Below, piece by piece: positions 1 to 7,416 of a stretch of 64,000 nucleotides of DNA. The notes below the pieces were generated by a model. That model was not told where the DNA came from, searched no databases, and saw nothing but the letters and a program-made list of their open reading frames with translations. The stretch comes from Xanthobacter oligotrophicus (lineage in GTDB: Bacteria > Pseudomonadota > Alphaproteobacteria > Rhizobiales > Xanthobacteraceae): positions 62,001-126,000 of the forward strand of contig NZ_VTTL01000009.1 of NCBI RefSeq assembly GCF_008364685.1. Direction: 5' to 3'. Position 1 is the stretch's first letter. The number at the start of each line of letters is the position of its first letter. A program made the translations under genes and the position numbers.

Positions 1-53
1 GCCATGCCGACGCTGGCGGCCGCAGCCATCAGCACATAGGCGGCGCGGTTCAT
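1..53 (-). CDS. traF: TraF-like protein, S26 signal peptidase family (first 17 codons only)
   Basis: Only the N-terminus is present: the ATG is at 53-51 and reading continues off the left edge. The visible residues (MNRAAYVLMAAAASVGM) look like a signal peptide or membrane anchor. The ATG overlaps the TGA of the DUF2840 gene, so translation is probably coupled. In related elements the gene right after DUF2840 is a TraF-type S26 peptidase that matures the conjugative pilin. The product name rests on that gene order, not on any visible catalytic residue. Confidence 0.45.
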   Translation of the reverse strand, partial: MNRAAYVLMAAAASVGM

Positions 54-571
54 TGACCGCACTCCTGCCGCTTCAGCCACGCCTGATGGCGCTCCATGCT
101 ATAGGCGCGCGGCTCGAAGCCGACACTGATGCGGTGCGCGACATGACCCCAGTGATCAGGGGCGACGGTCGTCGCATCGATGCCGATCGCCTCGATGGCG
201 TCGATGTGCTGCAGGATTTTCTCGACCTTCGGCCAGCCATCCACCCGCAGCAGGATCTCGCCGCCGGGACGCACGAAGGGCAGCGTCTGGTAGCCGTCGC
301 CCGGCGCCACGCAACGCACGATGTCGAGGCGGGAGGCGACGGTGCCGAAGTCATTCGAGGCCCACCGGACAAAGGCGAAGATGCAGCCGGGAGGGAAAGA
401 GAGGATGCGCCGGCGGCGATCCAGAAGCTGCTCATGTGCATGATGGCCGAAGCGGATCCAGTTCTCAATCCGCTTCTCGATATGGGTCAACTCCACATGG
501 GTCAGGACATCGGACGGGGGACTGGAAGCAGATGCCGTGCTTGCCGCACGGGGCGCAAACGCCGCGCTCAT
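50..571 (-). CDS. DUF2840 domain protein
   Basis: A 173-residue protein matching the DUF2840 family, which is found almost only on proteobacterial conjugative elements between parA and traF; its function is unknown. The family core is visible as FPPGCIFAFVRWASNDFGT near the middle, then a GDGYQTLPFV stretch and a C-terminal half rich in charged and aromatic residues. The start chosen is the ATG at 571, which overlaps the stop of the preceding RHH gene (ATGA). A longer reading to 847 only runs over that gene. The stop overlaps the traF start in the same way, so the block RHH-DUF2840-traF is one tightly coupled transcript. Confidence 0.75.
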   Translation of the reverse strand: MSAAFAPRAASTASASSPPSDVLTHVELTHIEKRIENWIRFGHHAHEQLLDRRRRILSFPPGCIFAFVRWASNDFGTVASRLDIVRCVAPGDGYQTLPFVRPGGEILLRVDGWPKVEKILQHIDAIEAIGIDATTVAPDHWGHVAHRISVGFEPRAYSMERHQAWLKRQECGQ

Positions 572-819
572 GGCTGGTCTCCAGATTGGGGAGGGAATTC
601 GCGCGCGAGGAGGTCGCGCAGCATCTCGGCGACGGTGACGCCGCGCCGGAAGGCGGCGACCTTGATCCGCCCGCGCAGGTCGGTCGTCACATCGATGGTG
701 AGGCGCGCGGTGAACGCGGCGCCGGGCCGGCGCTCGGTCGAGATATCTGCCGCCTTGATCCAGTGCTCGGGATCGGCAGGTCGAGAGGCGAAGTCGCGGC
801 GGATCGGGCGATCGCTCAT
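568..819 (-). CDS. Ribbon-helix-helix DNA-binding protein, partition partner of ParA
   Basis: An 83-residue basic protein. Residues about 35-70 (FTARLTIDVTTDLRGRIKVA then GVTVAEMLRDLL) fit a ribbon-helix-helix fold: one beta strand followed by two helices, as in CopG/ParG proteins. It starts inside the last codons of parA (overlap 816-819) and ends inside the DUF2840 start, so it is translationally coupled to both. Position directly after parA suggests it is the centromere-binding or regulatory partner of the ATPase, as in ParF/ParG-type systems. The partner role is inferred from position. Confidence 0.65.
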   Translation of the reverse strand: MSDRPIRRDFASRPADPEHWIKAADISTERRPGAAFTARLTIDVTTDLRGRIKVAAFRRGVTVAEMLRDLLAREFPPQSGDQP

Positions 820-1469
820 CGCGCTTGCCTCCCGAGGTCGAGACCATTGATCTCGGCGCTCAGCGCAGCGATCTCGCGCGTGGCCGGCCCGGCATCGTCG
901 CGCTCGAAGACGAGACGCCCGGATTGCGCGGCCGCCGCAAAGGCGATGCGCTGGCCGATGGTGCTGGCGAGCACCGGCGGATCATGGTCAGCCAGCGTCC
1001 GCGCGGTCTCGCGCGCGAGAACCGTGCGCGCGCCGCAGCGGTTCAAGGCGAACCGGACCAGCATCTCCGGGCGGTAGATCCGCGCCTCGCGGATCAGCGC
1101 CAGCATCTCGGCCGACGCCCAGCCATCGAAGGGCGAGGGCTGCACCGGGATCAGCACTAGGTCGGCGGCGAGCAGCGCCGAGCGCATCAGCCCTGCGACG
1201 CGGGGCGGACCATCGATGACGATGTGATCCGCGTCACGCGCAAGCTCGGGCGCCTCCCGGTGCAAGGTGTCGCGGGCGAGCCCGACGACACCGAACAGCC
1301 GTGGCAGGCCCTCGCGGCTGCGCTGCTGCGACCAGTCGAGGCTGGAGCCCTGCGGATCGGCGTCGATCAGCGTGATCCGCTGTCCCTGCCGAGCCCATTG
1401 CCCGGCGAGATGCAGCGCCAGCGTCGTCTTGCCGACCCCGCCTTTCTGGTTGAGGAGCGCGACGATCAT
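816..1469 (-). CDS. parA: ParA-family partition ATPase
   Basis: A 217-residue Walker-type ATPase. The deviant Walker A motif KGGVGKTT is at residues 9-16, the Walker A' region is LIDADPQGSSLDW, and Walker B is HIVIDGPPR. There is no N-terminal HTH, so it is the short (type Ib/ParF-like) class used by plasmids and ICEs. Such ATPases keep the element from being lost while it is excised and extrachromosomal. The ATG overlaps the repA stop by 4 bp, and its own stop overlaps the RHH partner gene, giving a repA-parA-RHH operon. Confidence 0.9.
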   Translation of the reverse strand: MIVALLNQKGGVGKTTLALHLAGQWARQGQRITLIDADPQGSSLDWSQQRSREGLPRLFGVVGLARDTLHREAPELARDADHIVIDGPPRVAGLMRSALLAADLVLIPVQPSPFDGWASAEMLALIREARIYRPEMLVRFALNRCGARTVLARETARTLADHDPPVLASTIGQRIAFAAAAQSGRLVFERDDAGPATREIAALSAEINGLDLGRQAR

Positions 1470-2575
1470 CGATGCCCCCTCGAGCGAGGCGGCGTCTGTG
1501 AGACGCTGTCAGGCGGCGTCTTTCCCGACCACTTCGCCCCCAGTCGGGGCTGATCGACGGCGCTCGCAAAAGCGCTCGCGCGCCTCTTAAGGTTAGATTC
1601 TGAGTTAGACTCTAAGTTAAGGGCGCGATTTCCTGATTTAGGACAGTGGGTTATGGTCTGTTTTGGTTCCTGATAGCACGAGGCACCGGTTCCCGATGGC
1701 ACGATAGTCCGGGTTCCCGATAGCACGAGGCTATCCACAGGCTGTCCACAGGGCGCGGCTGGCTCGAAGGCGAGCAGCAGCCGGCCGCTGACCTCGACCT
1801 CGACGAACAGCATGTAGCCGGGAAGCGGCTGGCGCCGGATCAGATCCCTGAGTTCGAAGGCGAAGCGCTTGAACGGCGACAGGCTGCCGGACTTCTGGTG
1901 CAGGTGCCGGAAATCGAAACGCCACCCATCCTGCTGTCGCCCGCCATGCTTGCGCACAAGGCGGTAGAGCCAGCGCTCCAGTCCGCCCGTCAGCCCGAAA
2001 TAGGCCCGGTCGATGGTGAGCACGAGCGCATCGTCGAGTACGGCACGGTAGAACCAGTCCGGCAGGATGAGGTCGACACCATCCGGCCGGCCGCTGCGGT
2101 CGGTGCGCTCCTGCCATTCATTGATCCAGGAGAAGCGGTGCCGGCGCCCCTCCGCCGGCTGGCGGATGGTGGTCGAGACCGTCGTGGATTGGAGACGGTC
2201 GAGCGCGGCCTTGAGGCGCTGATAGTCGCGCAGGGAGGTGCCGCGTCCGACAAAGGTGAGGATCTCATAGGGCGTCGCCGCCATCAGGCGCGAGGTGCGA
2301 AGCCCCGCGTCGCGGGCTTCGACGATCTGGCTGGCGGCCCAGATGAGAATATCCGCGTCCCAGATCGTCGCCATGCCGTGGTCGGGCACGGCCTCGACCC
2401 GGATGGCGATGCTGCCGGTCCGGAAATCGATCGGAGCGACGCGCGGCGTCTTGGAAAGGGAGAAGAAGGGATAGGCCATGAGATCCTGCGCATCTCGTGG
2501 CGCGAAGTCCCCCGGCAGGGCGCGGAACAGATCGAGCTGTCCGCGCTCCGAGAGGCTGTGATGCCGCGCCGCCAT
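1466..2575 (-). CDS. repA: Replication initiator protein RepA
   Basis: A 369-residue protein of the RepA initiator family found on alphaproteobacterial plasmids and Tn4371-like ICEs. The conserved part is residues 1 to about 280 (MAYPFFSLSKTPRV, IWDADILIWAASQI, LTGGLERWLYRLVRKHGG). This region resembles winged-helix initiators. After about residue 275 the protein becomes low-complexity and loses family character, exactly where the DNA carries iterons, DnaA-box-like sites and AT-rich 12-mers. That suggests the tail is coding only incidentally and the DNA serves as origin. Start: first ATG in frame, residues MAARHHSL. Stop overlaps parA. Confidence 0.85.
   Translation of the reverse strand: MAARHHSLSERGQLDLFRALPGDFAPRDAQDLMAYPFFSLSKTPRVAPIDFRTGSIAIRVEAVPDHGMATIWDADILIWAASQIVEARDAGLRTSRLMAATPYEILTFVGRGTSLRDYQRLKAALDRLQSTTVSTTIRQPAEGRRHRFSWINEWQERTDRSGRPDGVDLILPDWFYRAVLDDALVLTIDRAYFGLTGGLERWLYRLVRKHGGRQQDGWRFDFRHLHQKSGSLSPFKRFAFELRDLIRRQPLPGYMLFVEVEVSGRLLLAFEPAAPCGQPVDSLVLSGTRTIVPSGTGASCYQEPKQTITHCPKSGNRALNLESNSESNLKRRASAFASAVDQPRLGAKWSGKTPPDSVSQTPPRSRGHR
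1586..1620. repeat. AT-rich tandem 12-mers in the 3' end of repA (candidate unwinding element)
   Basis: Two adjacent 12-mers, GTTAGATTCTGA (1592-1603) and GTTAGACTCTAA (1604-1615), followed by GTTAAG, form the most AT-rich stretch near repA. They sit about 50 bp from the three iterons. AT-rich direct repeats beside iterons are the usual layout of a DNA unwinding element. The origin role is inferred. Confidence 0.45.
1665..1750. repeat. Three iteron-like repeats plus two DnaA-box-like sites (candidate oriV inside repA)
   Basis: GGTTCCYGATRGCACGA occurs three times, starting at 1665, 1688 and 1712. The spacing is 23 and 24 bp, about two helical turns, so all copies lie on one face of the DNA. 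Next to the last copy are CTATCCACA (1731-1739, one mismatch to TTATCCACA) and CTGTCCACA (1742-1750, two mismatches). This is the standard make-up of an iteron origin; its placement inside the repA reading frame recalls origins embedded in repC genes. Function not shown. Confidence 0.55.
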
Positions 2576-2583
2576 GTGGGCGT

Positions 2584-2865
2584 TCAGCGCGCGGCGCGGC
2601 CGGCCAACGAACCAGCGGCAAGCGCATGGCGCTTGGCCGGCAGGACGGTGCCGCGCGGATCGGAGGTCGAGGTGACGGCCCCGCGATCCGTCCAGGCCTG
2701 CAGGTCGTCAATGGAATAGACGACGCGTCCGCCCAGCTTGCGATAGGCGGGGCCGGTGCCATAGGTGCGGTGCTTTTCCAGCGTGCGGGCCGACAGGCTG
2801 AGAAACTCGGCGGCTTCCTTGGTGCGCAGGTAGCGCGGCGGGAGGGTGGCGAGATCGGGTCGCAT
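2584..2865 (-). CDS. Excisionase-like helix-turn-helix protein (candidate recombination directionality factor)
   Basis: A 93-residue protein with an HTH_17/MerR-like domain at residues 12-55 (LRTKEAAEFLSLSARTLEKH, then a wing ending GRVVYSIDDLQAW). This is the fold of excisionases and of RdfS-type directionality factors. Start choice: the ATG at 2865 has GGAGG eight bases upstream; the longer GTG reading to 2925 has no such site. It lies downstream of the frameshifted DUF2285 activator on the same strand. In ICEMlSymR7A the equivalent activator (FseA) switches on rdfS, so a role in excision fits. It could instead be a repA regulator. Confidence 0.65.
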   Translation of the reverse strand: MRPDLATLPPRYLRTKEAAEFLSLSARTLEKHRTYGTGPAYRKLGGRVVYSIDDLQAWTDRGAVTSTSDPRGTVLPAKRHALAAGSLAGRAAR

Positions 2866-2987
2866 GGAGCGGGCCTCCGTGGGCGTGGCGGGAGCCGCCG
2901 GAGTGCGGCGGCGGACGGTGACCACGGTGGCGGAGGAGGAATGTCGGGAGGGATGGGGAAGATTGGGGGGCTAAAATCCCCACCCCG

Positions 2988-3720
2988 TCACGCCCGGCGG
3001 CGATGACGGAACAGCCGCAGATAACCGCCGGCGATCAGGCCGGTGCCGCCTTCCACCAGGCCGATGACGCGGTCGCGCAACGGCGATGTTTTCCAGGGAT
3101 CGGCCGCGACCCGCTCGATGCCGAACAATGCCGCGGCAATGTCACGGTAGCTCGCGCCCCGGTTTCGTCCGTCGCAGGCTTGAAGCATCAGCCGCAGGCG
3201 CCCGCGCTGCTGGCGGGTCATGCGGGTGTCGGGTGGCATCCGCTTCCCACGCTGCGCATGCCAGAAGCGGTTCAGGGCCTCGATACGGCCGGGCAGATCG
3301 TCGTCAAAAGGGATCAGAGCCGCGATCGATGCGGTGAGGTCGACGCCGGAAAGCAGAAGGTGCGGCGGCGCCGCATGATCAGGTATGTCGGCAGGTGCAG
3401 CGTGAAGCGCCGTGCTGGTGCTCAGCAGATGTTCGGGAAGCTCGGTGAGGACGGTGATGGCCGGATTGATCCGTAGGGACCAGTGGACCGGCTGACGGGT
3501 CGCCGGGAGCGAGGGTTTCGCGGGGACATCGCAACCCCCAGAGATGTTCGGCCTCGGCCGGGAGGGGTGCAGCCGCTCTCTCGGCGTCCACAAGTTCCCG
3601 ATAGGCCTGCTGGTAGGATGGATCCCGCCTCAGGCACTCCCAGGCCAATCCCTCCACCGAGAGATCATCGAAATAGTCGTAGGTCCGACTGTCTCGCCAG
3701 CGCGACGTATCGGGCTTCAT
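2988..3720 (-). CDS. FseA-like activator (DUF6499 + DUF2285) read through a +1 frameshift
   Basis: Two overlapping frames together make one protein. The N-terminal frame starts at ATG 3720 (MKPDTSRWRDSRTYDYFDDL, a DUF6499-type start) and, unshifted, ends at 3379 after 113 residues. The C-terminal frame runs to 2988 and carries a DUF2285 domain (RQQRGRLRLMLQACDGR to the end). The two join perfectly at codon 66 if the ribosome slips +1 on CCC-C (plus-strand GGGG 3522-3525), giving ...LRCPAKPSLPATRQPVHW and a 243-residue product; the 733-base span is 3n+1, as expected. FseA of ICEMlSymR7A is made from two such parts by programmed +1 frameshifting. A sequencing error or a true disabling mutation are the alternatives. 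Confidence 0.7.
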
Positions 3721-3838
3721 GAGCGACTCCCAGACGGTGCATGCCGTGGGGGCATCAATTGAAGATTGTATCGCCGGGCAGAACTCACCTCACAGGCAAC
3801 AGGTGATGCGTCGCGCGCATCACCTGGATAGCGGCGCT

Positions 3839-4105
3839 TCAGTTCACGCGATGTGGGAGCAGATCGCGATAGCCTGTCTGGGCGAGCCAGCGGGCGCGCT
3901 CCAGATGGCTGTCATGCACCGCGCGGGCGCGGGCAGGCTCCTGCGCCGGATCAATCCCGAACAGGACGACCACAACTTCCTGCCAGTCGGCTCCCTCAGT
4001 GGTCGCGTCGAGGAGGCGCATATAGAGCTTGATATGGGTGCGGTCATAGGCGGTCAGTTCCTGACCGGACGGCGCCTTATCATCAAACGCCTTGGCCACG
4101 TCCAT
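3839..4105 (-). CDS. Small DUF2285 protein, QseM-like antiactivator
   Basis: An 88-residue protein that is essentially one DUF2285 domain (LTAYDRTHIKLYMRLLDA, DWQEVVVVLFGIDP, HLERARWLAQTGYRDLL). Start is the ATG at 4105 (MDVAKAF), which matches the length of family members; an upstream TTG at 4168 adds 21 residues unlike the family. It lies divergent to an XRE-type regulator gene and just upstream of the FseA-like gene. In ICEMlSymR7A the short DUF2285 protein QseM blocks both TraR and FseA and is paired divergently with qseC. The same pairing here supports an antiactivator role, but that role is inferred. Confidence 0.65.
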   Translation of the reverse strand: MDVAKAFDDKAPSGQELTAYDRTHIKLYMRLLDATTEGADWQEVVVVLFGIDPAQEPARARAVHDSHLERARWLAQTGYRDLLPHRVN

Positions 4106-4353
4106 CCCCCGCAGGCTGCCGTTTCTTCTGTCGCAAACCAAGCCGTCGGCGACGGCGTGGGGCTGCAATTTGGGATCATTCTATCATGCGTGCTCATAAA
4201 GCCGAACGCTGCGTCGCCGGTGCGCACACCTGATCCACGGTCTCTTTGGCACTGACGATGCGAGGCACTCAGCGATCGCTGCCAGACCGTGGCGAGCGCG
4301 ATGTAGAGAATACTCCGTGGTGAAATACTCATCAAGCGACTGCTCTCTCGGCC

Positions 4354-4602
4354 ATGGAGATCCGAGAGGTGTTCGCGCGCAATCTAAAGGCCTTGCGGCT
4401 GGCCAAGGGGCTGTCGCAGGAGGAGCTTGCGCACCTCGCGGACATTGATCGCACCTATATCAGCTCGCTCGAGCGGTGCGTTTACAACGCCAGCATCGAT
4501 GTGGTGCAGCGGCTCGCCTCGGTTCTCGGCGTCGAGGCCTCCGACCTGCTCCTGCGTCGGCCTACAGGCCCGACCGAGACCGATCTCGAAGACGACAAGT
4601 AG
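4354..4602 (+). CDS. XRE/Cro-family transcriptional regulator, QseC-like
   Basis: An 82-residue protein, nearly all one Cro/C1 helix-turn-helix domain: residues 3-60 with NLKALRLAKGLSQEELAHLA, DIDRTYISSLER and the closing helix VVQRLASVLGVEASDLL. It is the only rightward gene in this part of the element and faces the small DUF2285 gene across a 248 bp spacer. That spacer holds two direct copies of ATACTC (4310-4315 and 4325-4330), 15 bp apart, close to this start; these are candidate operators. By analogy to QseC it would repress or activate the divergent pair depending on dose. The analogy is inference from family and layout. Confidence 0.7.
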   Translation: MEIREVFARNLKALRLAKGLSQEELAHLADIDRTYISSLERCVYNASIDVVQRLASVLGVEASDLLLRRPTGPTETDLEDDK

Positions 4603-4685
4603 GGCTCGATTGTCCCATCGCAATATTCGCCGCTTGCCGATGGAGTGCGTCCCCGGCGTCGGTGGCCGGGGACGCGGTCCGCGCA

Positions 4686-5012
4686 TCAGTCCCCGCGGCG
4701 CCCGTTGGGGCGGGACCAGATGAGGGAGAAGTTCTCGCCGTCCTCGTCGTCGAAGAGGTTGGCGTAGATGGCGGCGGTGAAGCTCGGATCGTCGAGCTTG
4801 AGGCCCAGATAGTCGCGGCCCTCGGTGGAGCGCTTGGACCAAGCGGCCCCGATCTCGGCGCGGCCGACCAGGACCCGGTGGCTGGGGGCGTTCTCGCCGG
4901 TGGCGCGGGTGTCGGGGATGATGCGCACGCCCCGGGCCTGCACGCCGAGGGTCACGATGTCGCCGGTGAACTCGTTGGTGCCGGTCTTCTTGAAGGTGCC
5001 GATGGTGGCCAT
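4686..5012 (-). CDS. DUF736 domain protein
   Basis: A 108-residue protein that matches DUF736 over its whole length: MATIGTFKKTGTNEFTGDI at the start, then the repeated beta-strand pattern ending YANLFDDEDGENFSLIWSR. The family is small, acidic and nearly confined to alphaproteobacterial plasmids and ICEs; its function is unknown. Start: ATG at 5012 preceded by a GGAG-type site. The much longer reading frames that run upstream to 5537 have the odd composition of a shadow frame and no homology. The gene stands alone between the QseC-like gene and a 630 bp non-coding stretch. Confidence 0.85.
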   Translation of the reverse strand: MATIGTFKKTGTNEFTGDIVTLGVQARGVRIIPDTRATGENAPSHRVLVGRAEIGAAWSKRSTEGRDYLGLKLDDPSFTAAIYANLFDDEDGENFSLIWSRPNGRRGD

Positions 5013-5643
5013 GTTCCGTCTCCGTCCTGTCTTCTGAGCCCGCACCATTGCGGCCTCGATGGCGATCGGGAGGCCGAAGGCGAGCGACGCCACATCGCCT
5101 CGGGGTCCCCGTCGCGCTGGCGCGGTGGGGTGAGGATTGCGACCGCAGCGCAGCGGAGGACGGCGCAGGCGCGACTTTGTTACTTCGCGAGGAATGACGG
5201 CGATCCGGGGCCCCCGCGCGGCGCGCGGGGTGGGCGTCGGCAGGGGAAGAAAGTCGGGACCAGCCGTTGTGGCATAGGCGCTCGAGGCGCAGCCGTCCTT
5301 CGGCCAGATCAGGCCATTGAAGAGGCCGTTTGGAGCGGGCACGGGCGGATGGATGAGGGAGATGGTTTGGCCTCGCGCCGGATATAGAGACCCGACCGGC
5401 CAACATCGGCGGACGATACCCTGAGCTTGGCCAAGCTGCGCATTCCCCGTCCCGCCAACGTCGCGAATGCTCTGCCCCAGGGGGCCTTTCGACGGCGACG
5501 CGGTCGCCATCCTCCACGCGCACCAATCTTGCCGCATCGGAGGACGAAGCCGGCGCGCCGGATCTCCGCTCCCTCCCGGCCCGACCGGTTGACGCGGACG
5601 ATATGCCGTTCGCTGTCTGGTGCGCCGAGCGGCTATCGCGGTG
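5013..5643. other. 630 bp non-coding stretch within the element
   Basis: No reading frame here has coding character on either strand. One strong hairpin is present, CCCCGCGC-GGC-GCGCGGGG at 5212-5230. A short repeated theme (GGCCAGATCAGGCCATTGAAGAGGCC, split as GGCCA/AGGCCATTGA/GAGGCC) lies near 5303-5330. Long gene-free DNA in an ICE can hold an origin of transfer or a long leader, but I see no recognised nick site. Confidence 0.4.
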
Positions 5644-6084
5644 TCAGGGAGGGGAGCTGTGCCCGTCAGAAGGGCCGAACGCCTTCGTCTCGGTGATGCA
5701 CACGAAGGCTACAATGCCGACCACGCCGGCTCCGATGATCGAAAACACCATCTGCCACGTCTGCGAGGGCATGGTGTGCTTCACGATGCCATGGGTGGCG
5801 TGGAAGCCTGCCGCCGCAGCCGGGACGACGAACACGGCAGCGATGAGCAGACGTGCCCAGATCGAGCGGACGGTGGCGAACAGGAACTGGCCGAGGCCGT
5901 AAGTCAGGCCAGCGGCGGCAAGGCCGACAACAAGAACGCCGAGCCATCCGGCGCCGGTGCCATAGGCCCATGTGCCCGCCGTGGTGCCCGCAAACAGCGG
6001 CAACGCGAATACCGCCAGCGTGAAGAGCAGCCAGCAGAGGAATGCGATCGTCGCCATGCTGAGGAGAATGCCGATGAAGATCAT
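5644..6084 (-). CDS. Hypothetical four-helix membrane protein
   Basis: A 146-residue very hydrophobic protein. Four membrane segments are evident at about residues 3-32, 46-68, 76-93 and 107-130, with short loops and a hydrophilic tail ending in SDGHSSPP. I do not recognise the family. The ATG at 6084 starts directly with a hydrophobic segment. It belongs to the element, in the same direction as most other genes. Small multi-spanning proteins of ICEs are sometimes entry-exclusion or mating-pair accessory factors, but nothing in the sequence points to either. Confidence 0.65.
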   Translation of the reverse strand: MIFIGILLSMATIAFLCWLLFTLAVFALPLFAGTTAGTWAYGTGAGWLGVLVVGLAAAGLTYGLGQFLFATVRSIWARLLIAAVFVVPAAAAGFHATHGIVKHTMPSQTWQMVFSIIGAGVVGIVAFVCITETKAFGPSDGHSSPP

Positions 6085-6199
6085 GGGGGCGGCTCCATAA
6101 AATCAGATCGACGCGCCTCCACCACCACGATGCACCGGCGGGATTGGCGTTGGCGTCAGAGCACGAGCGCACGCCGCCTCCGCCGGTAATGGCCGCCTA

Positions 6200-6219
6200 T
6201 TCGCCTCTCAAGAGGCGAA
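6200..6219 (-). terminator. Hairpin over the stop codon of the 55-residue gene
   Basis: TTCGCCTCT/AGAGGCGAA forms a 9 bp stem with a 2-base loop, and the TGA stop of the gene sits in it. There is no T-run after it, so it may act as an mRNA-stabilising hairpin and not a full terminator. Confidence 0.35.
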
Positions 6220-6375
6220 CGGGTCGATTACGCGGACGATGGCGGCTTCGTCGCCGTCATATTCGGCCGCCGGGGTGACGGAGAGCGTGCCGTCGCCGGC
6301 GCGGAAGATGATGACGGTGGCCATCAGGGTGGTGGCGAGGCTGAAGGCGAAGGCGTGAGCGATCTGGGCGGACAT
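6208..6375 (-). CDS. Small hypothetical membrane or secreted protein
   Basis: A 55-residue product starting MSAQIAHAFAFSLATTLMAT, an N-terminal hydrophobic segment of about 20 residues, followed by a short acidic tail (EYDGDEAAIVRVIDPFAS). The ATG at 6375 has a GGAG site upstream; the longer frame to 6453 adds no sensible sequence. The stop codon lies inside a 9 bp hairpin. Family not recognised. It resembles small membrane proteins seen between the DUF736 and partition modules of related elements, but I cannot assign a role. Confidence 0.55.
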   Translation of the reverse strand: MSAQIAHAFAFSLATTLMATVIIFRAGDGTLSVTPAAEYDGDEAAIVRVIDPFAS

Positions 6376-6656
6376 CGACCTGGCTCCTGCGCGAGCGGAG
6401 GTCCATCCCCCGCTGACAGGCGCCCGAAAGGGCCGGCCGTTGGCCGCAATCACCGCGTGAGGCGCAGCCGGAGCGGCGGCACGCGGAGCGTAGTCCGACC
6501 CTTCATGGGTTGATGGCGTCAGGCCATCGCTGGACCCAAGGATCAGCGTCGTGAAGCGGGGATGGTCGTCCGATCAGGAGACCTTGATGGCGGGTTACAG
6601 CGCAGGTCGCTTCCGCCGCGCTGCGAGTTGCAACACGTGCTGCCTGTGGGAGGCCG

Positions 6657-7079
6657 TCAGCGTTCCACGTTAAACGGATTGATGACCGCCACACCGGCGG
6701 CGTCGAAGGCGCTGGTATCGCGCGTGGCCACAGCGAAGCCCCGGGAGGCTGCGATCGCGGCGATATAGCCGTCGGGCGTCGGAAAGCCCTTCCCGGCCGT
6801 GCGCGCCTTGACCGCGAGGTCGGCATAGTGTCGTGCGGCAGCGACATCGAACGGCAGGACGCGGTCAGCGAACAGCTCCATCACCCCGTCCAGGGCTTCG
6901 GTGAGCCGGTCTTTGCGCTTGCCCGCGGGCAGCGCACCGATGCCATACAACAGTTCGGCAATCGTGACGCTGGAGAGATAGAGCGTCTCGGTCGCCTGCT
7001 CGTCGAGCCACGCCCGCACGGCGTCGTCGGGGGCGGGCTTCATCGCCTCCGAGATGACATTGGTGTCGAGAAGGATCAT
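6657..7079 (-). CDS. vapC: VapC/FitB-type PIN-domain toxin
   Basis: A 140-residue PIN-domain ribonuclease. The expected acidic residues are present: MILLDTNVISE at the N-terminus (first Asp), the central Glu in VTIAELLYGIG, and the C-terminal pair in TPDGYIAAIA and VATRDTSAF. The ending GVAVINPF is typical of the FitB branch. Family members cleave tRNA or other RNA when free of antitoxin. The start overlaps the antitoxin stop by 4 bp (7076-7079), the usual coupling in these operons. On a mobile element it most likely works as an addiction module that kills or slows cells that lose the element. Confidence 0.9.
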   Translation of the reverse strand: MILLDTNVISEAMKPAPDDAVRAWLDEQATETLYLSSVTIAELLYGIGALPAGKRKDRLTEALDGVMELFADRVLPFDVAAARHYADLAVKARTAGKGFPTPDGYIAAIAASRGFAVATRDTSAFDAAGVAVINPFNVER

Positions 7080-7330
7080 TCGAAGCTCATGGGCTCGGCA
7101 GGTGTCCGGTCACGCGCCGGGCTGAGGGCGTCGATATCCTCATTGGTCAGCCCCAGCCGGCGGCTGCGTTCCGCGAGCGCCGTTCCGAGCCGGAGGCGCG
7201 TGTCAGGGCGAACGGCGGTCTCTAGGATCTCGCGCATCTCGGCTTCGGTGCTGCGGCCATGCTGGGCCGCGCGCACCTTGAGGGCACGGTGCGTTGCCTC
7301 GGAGAGGTTGCGGATCGTCACTGCGGGCAT
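7076..7330 (-). CDS. vapB: FitA/VapB-type ribbon-helix-helix antitoxin
   Basis: An 84-residue antitoxin. Residues 1-40 (MPAVTIRNLSEATHRALKVR, then HGRSTEAEMREIL) form the ribbon-helix-helix DNA-binding domain typical of FitA. The C-terminal half, ending TPAEPMSFE, would wrap the toxin. Start chosen: ATG at 7330 with GGAGG seven bases upstream; a longer frame to 7369 would begin inside the presumed operator. It is first in the operon and overlaps vapC. The pair is expected to repress its own promoter through a repeat just upstream. Confidence 0.88.
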   Translation of the reverse strand: MPAVTIRNLSEATHRALKVRAAQHGRSTEAEMREILETAVRPDTRLRLGTALAERSRRLGLTNEDIDALSPARDRTPAEPMSFE

Positions 7331-7351
7331 GATGGCGCCTCCCAGTAAGGC

Positions 7352-7369
7352 TGATAGCATTGATAGCAA
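7352..7369. promoter_or_regulatory. Direct repeat upstream of vapBC (candidate operator)
   Basis: TGATAGCAT followed directly by TGATAGCAA (plus strand), 22 bp upstream of the antitoxin start. Ribbon-helix-helix antitoxins bind short repeats at about this position, so autoregulation is likely. In the coding direction this reads TTGCTATCAATGCTATCA, which also contains -10-like sequence. Confidence 0.45.
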
Positions 7370-7416
7370 AATAGAGGAATTGCCATCACATTCAAGATGC
7401 AGGGTTGCGGCGACGC

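Noticed and set aside
53-850. 265-codon plus-strand frame opposite DUF2840
   Set aside because: It covers the antisense of two overlapping coupled genes and has no recognisable domain.
2920-3000. Possible third copy of the shared leader upstream of the HTH gene (CGTGACGGGGTGG)
   Set aside because: Only the first block resembles the leader; the GAGAGAGG block and the closing CCCGTC arm before the ribosome site are missing.
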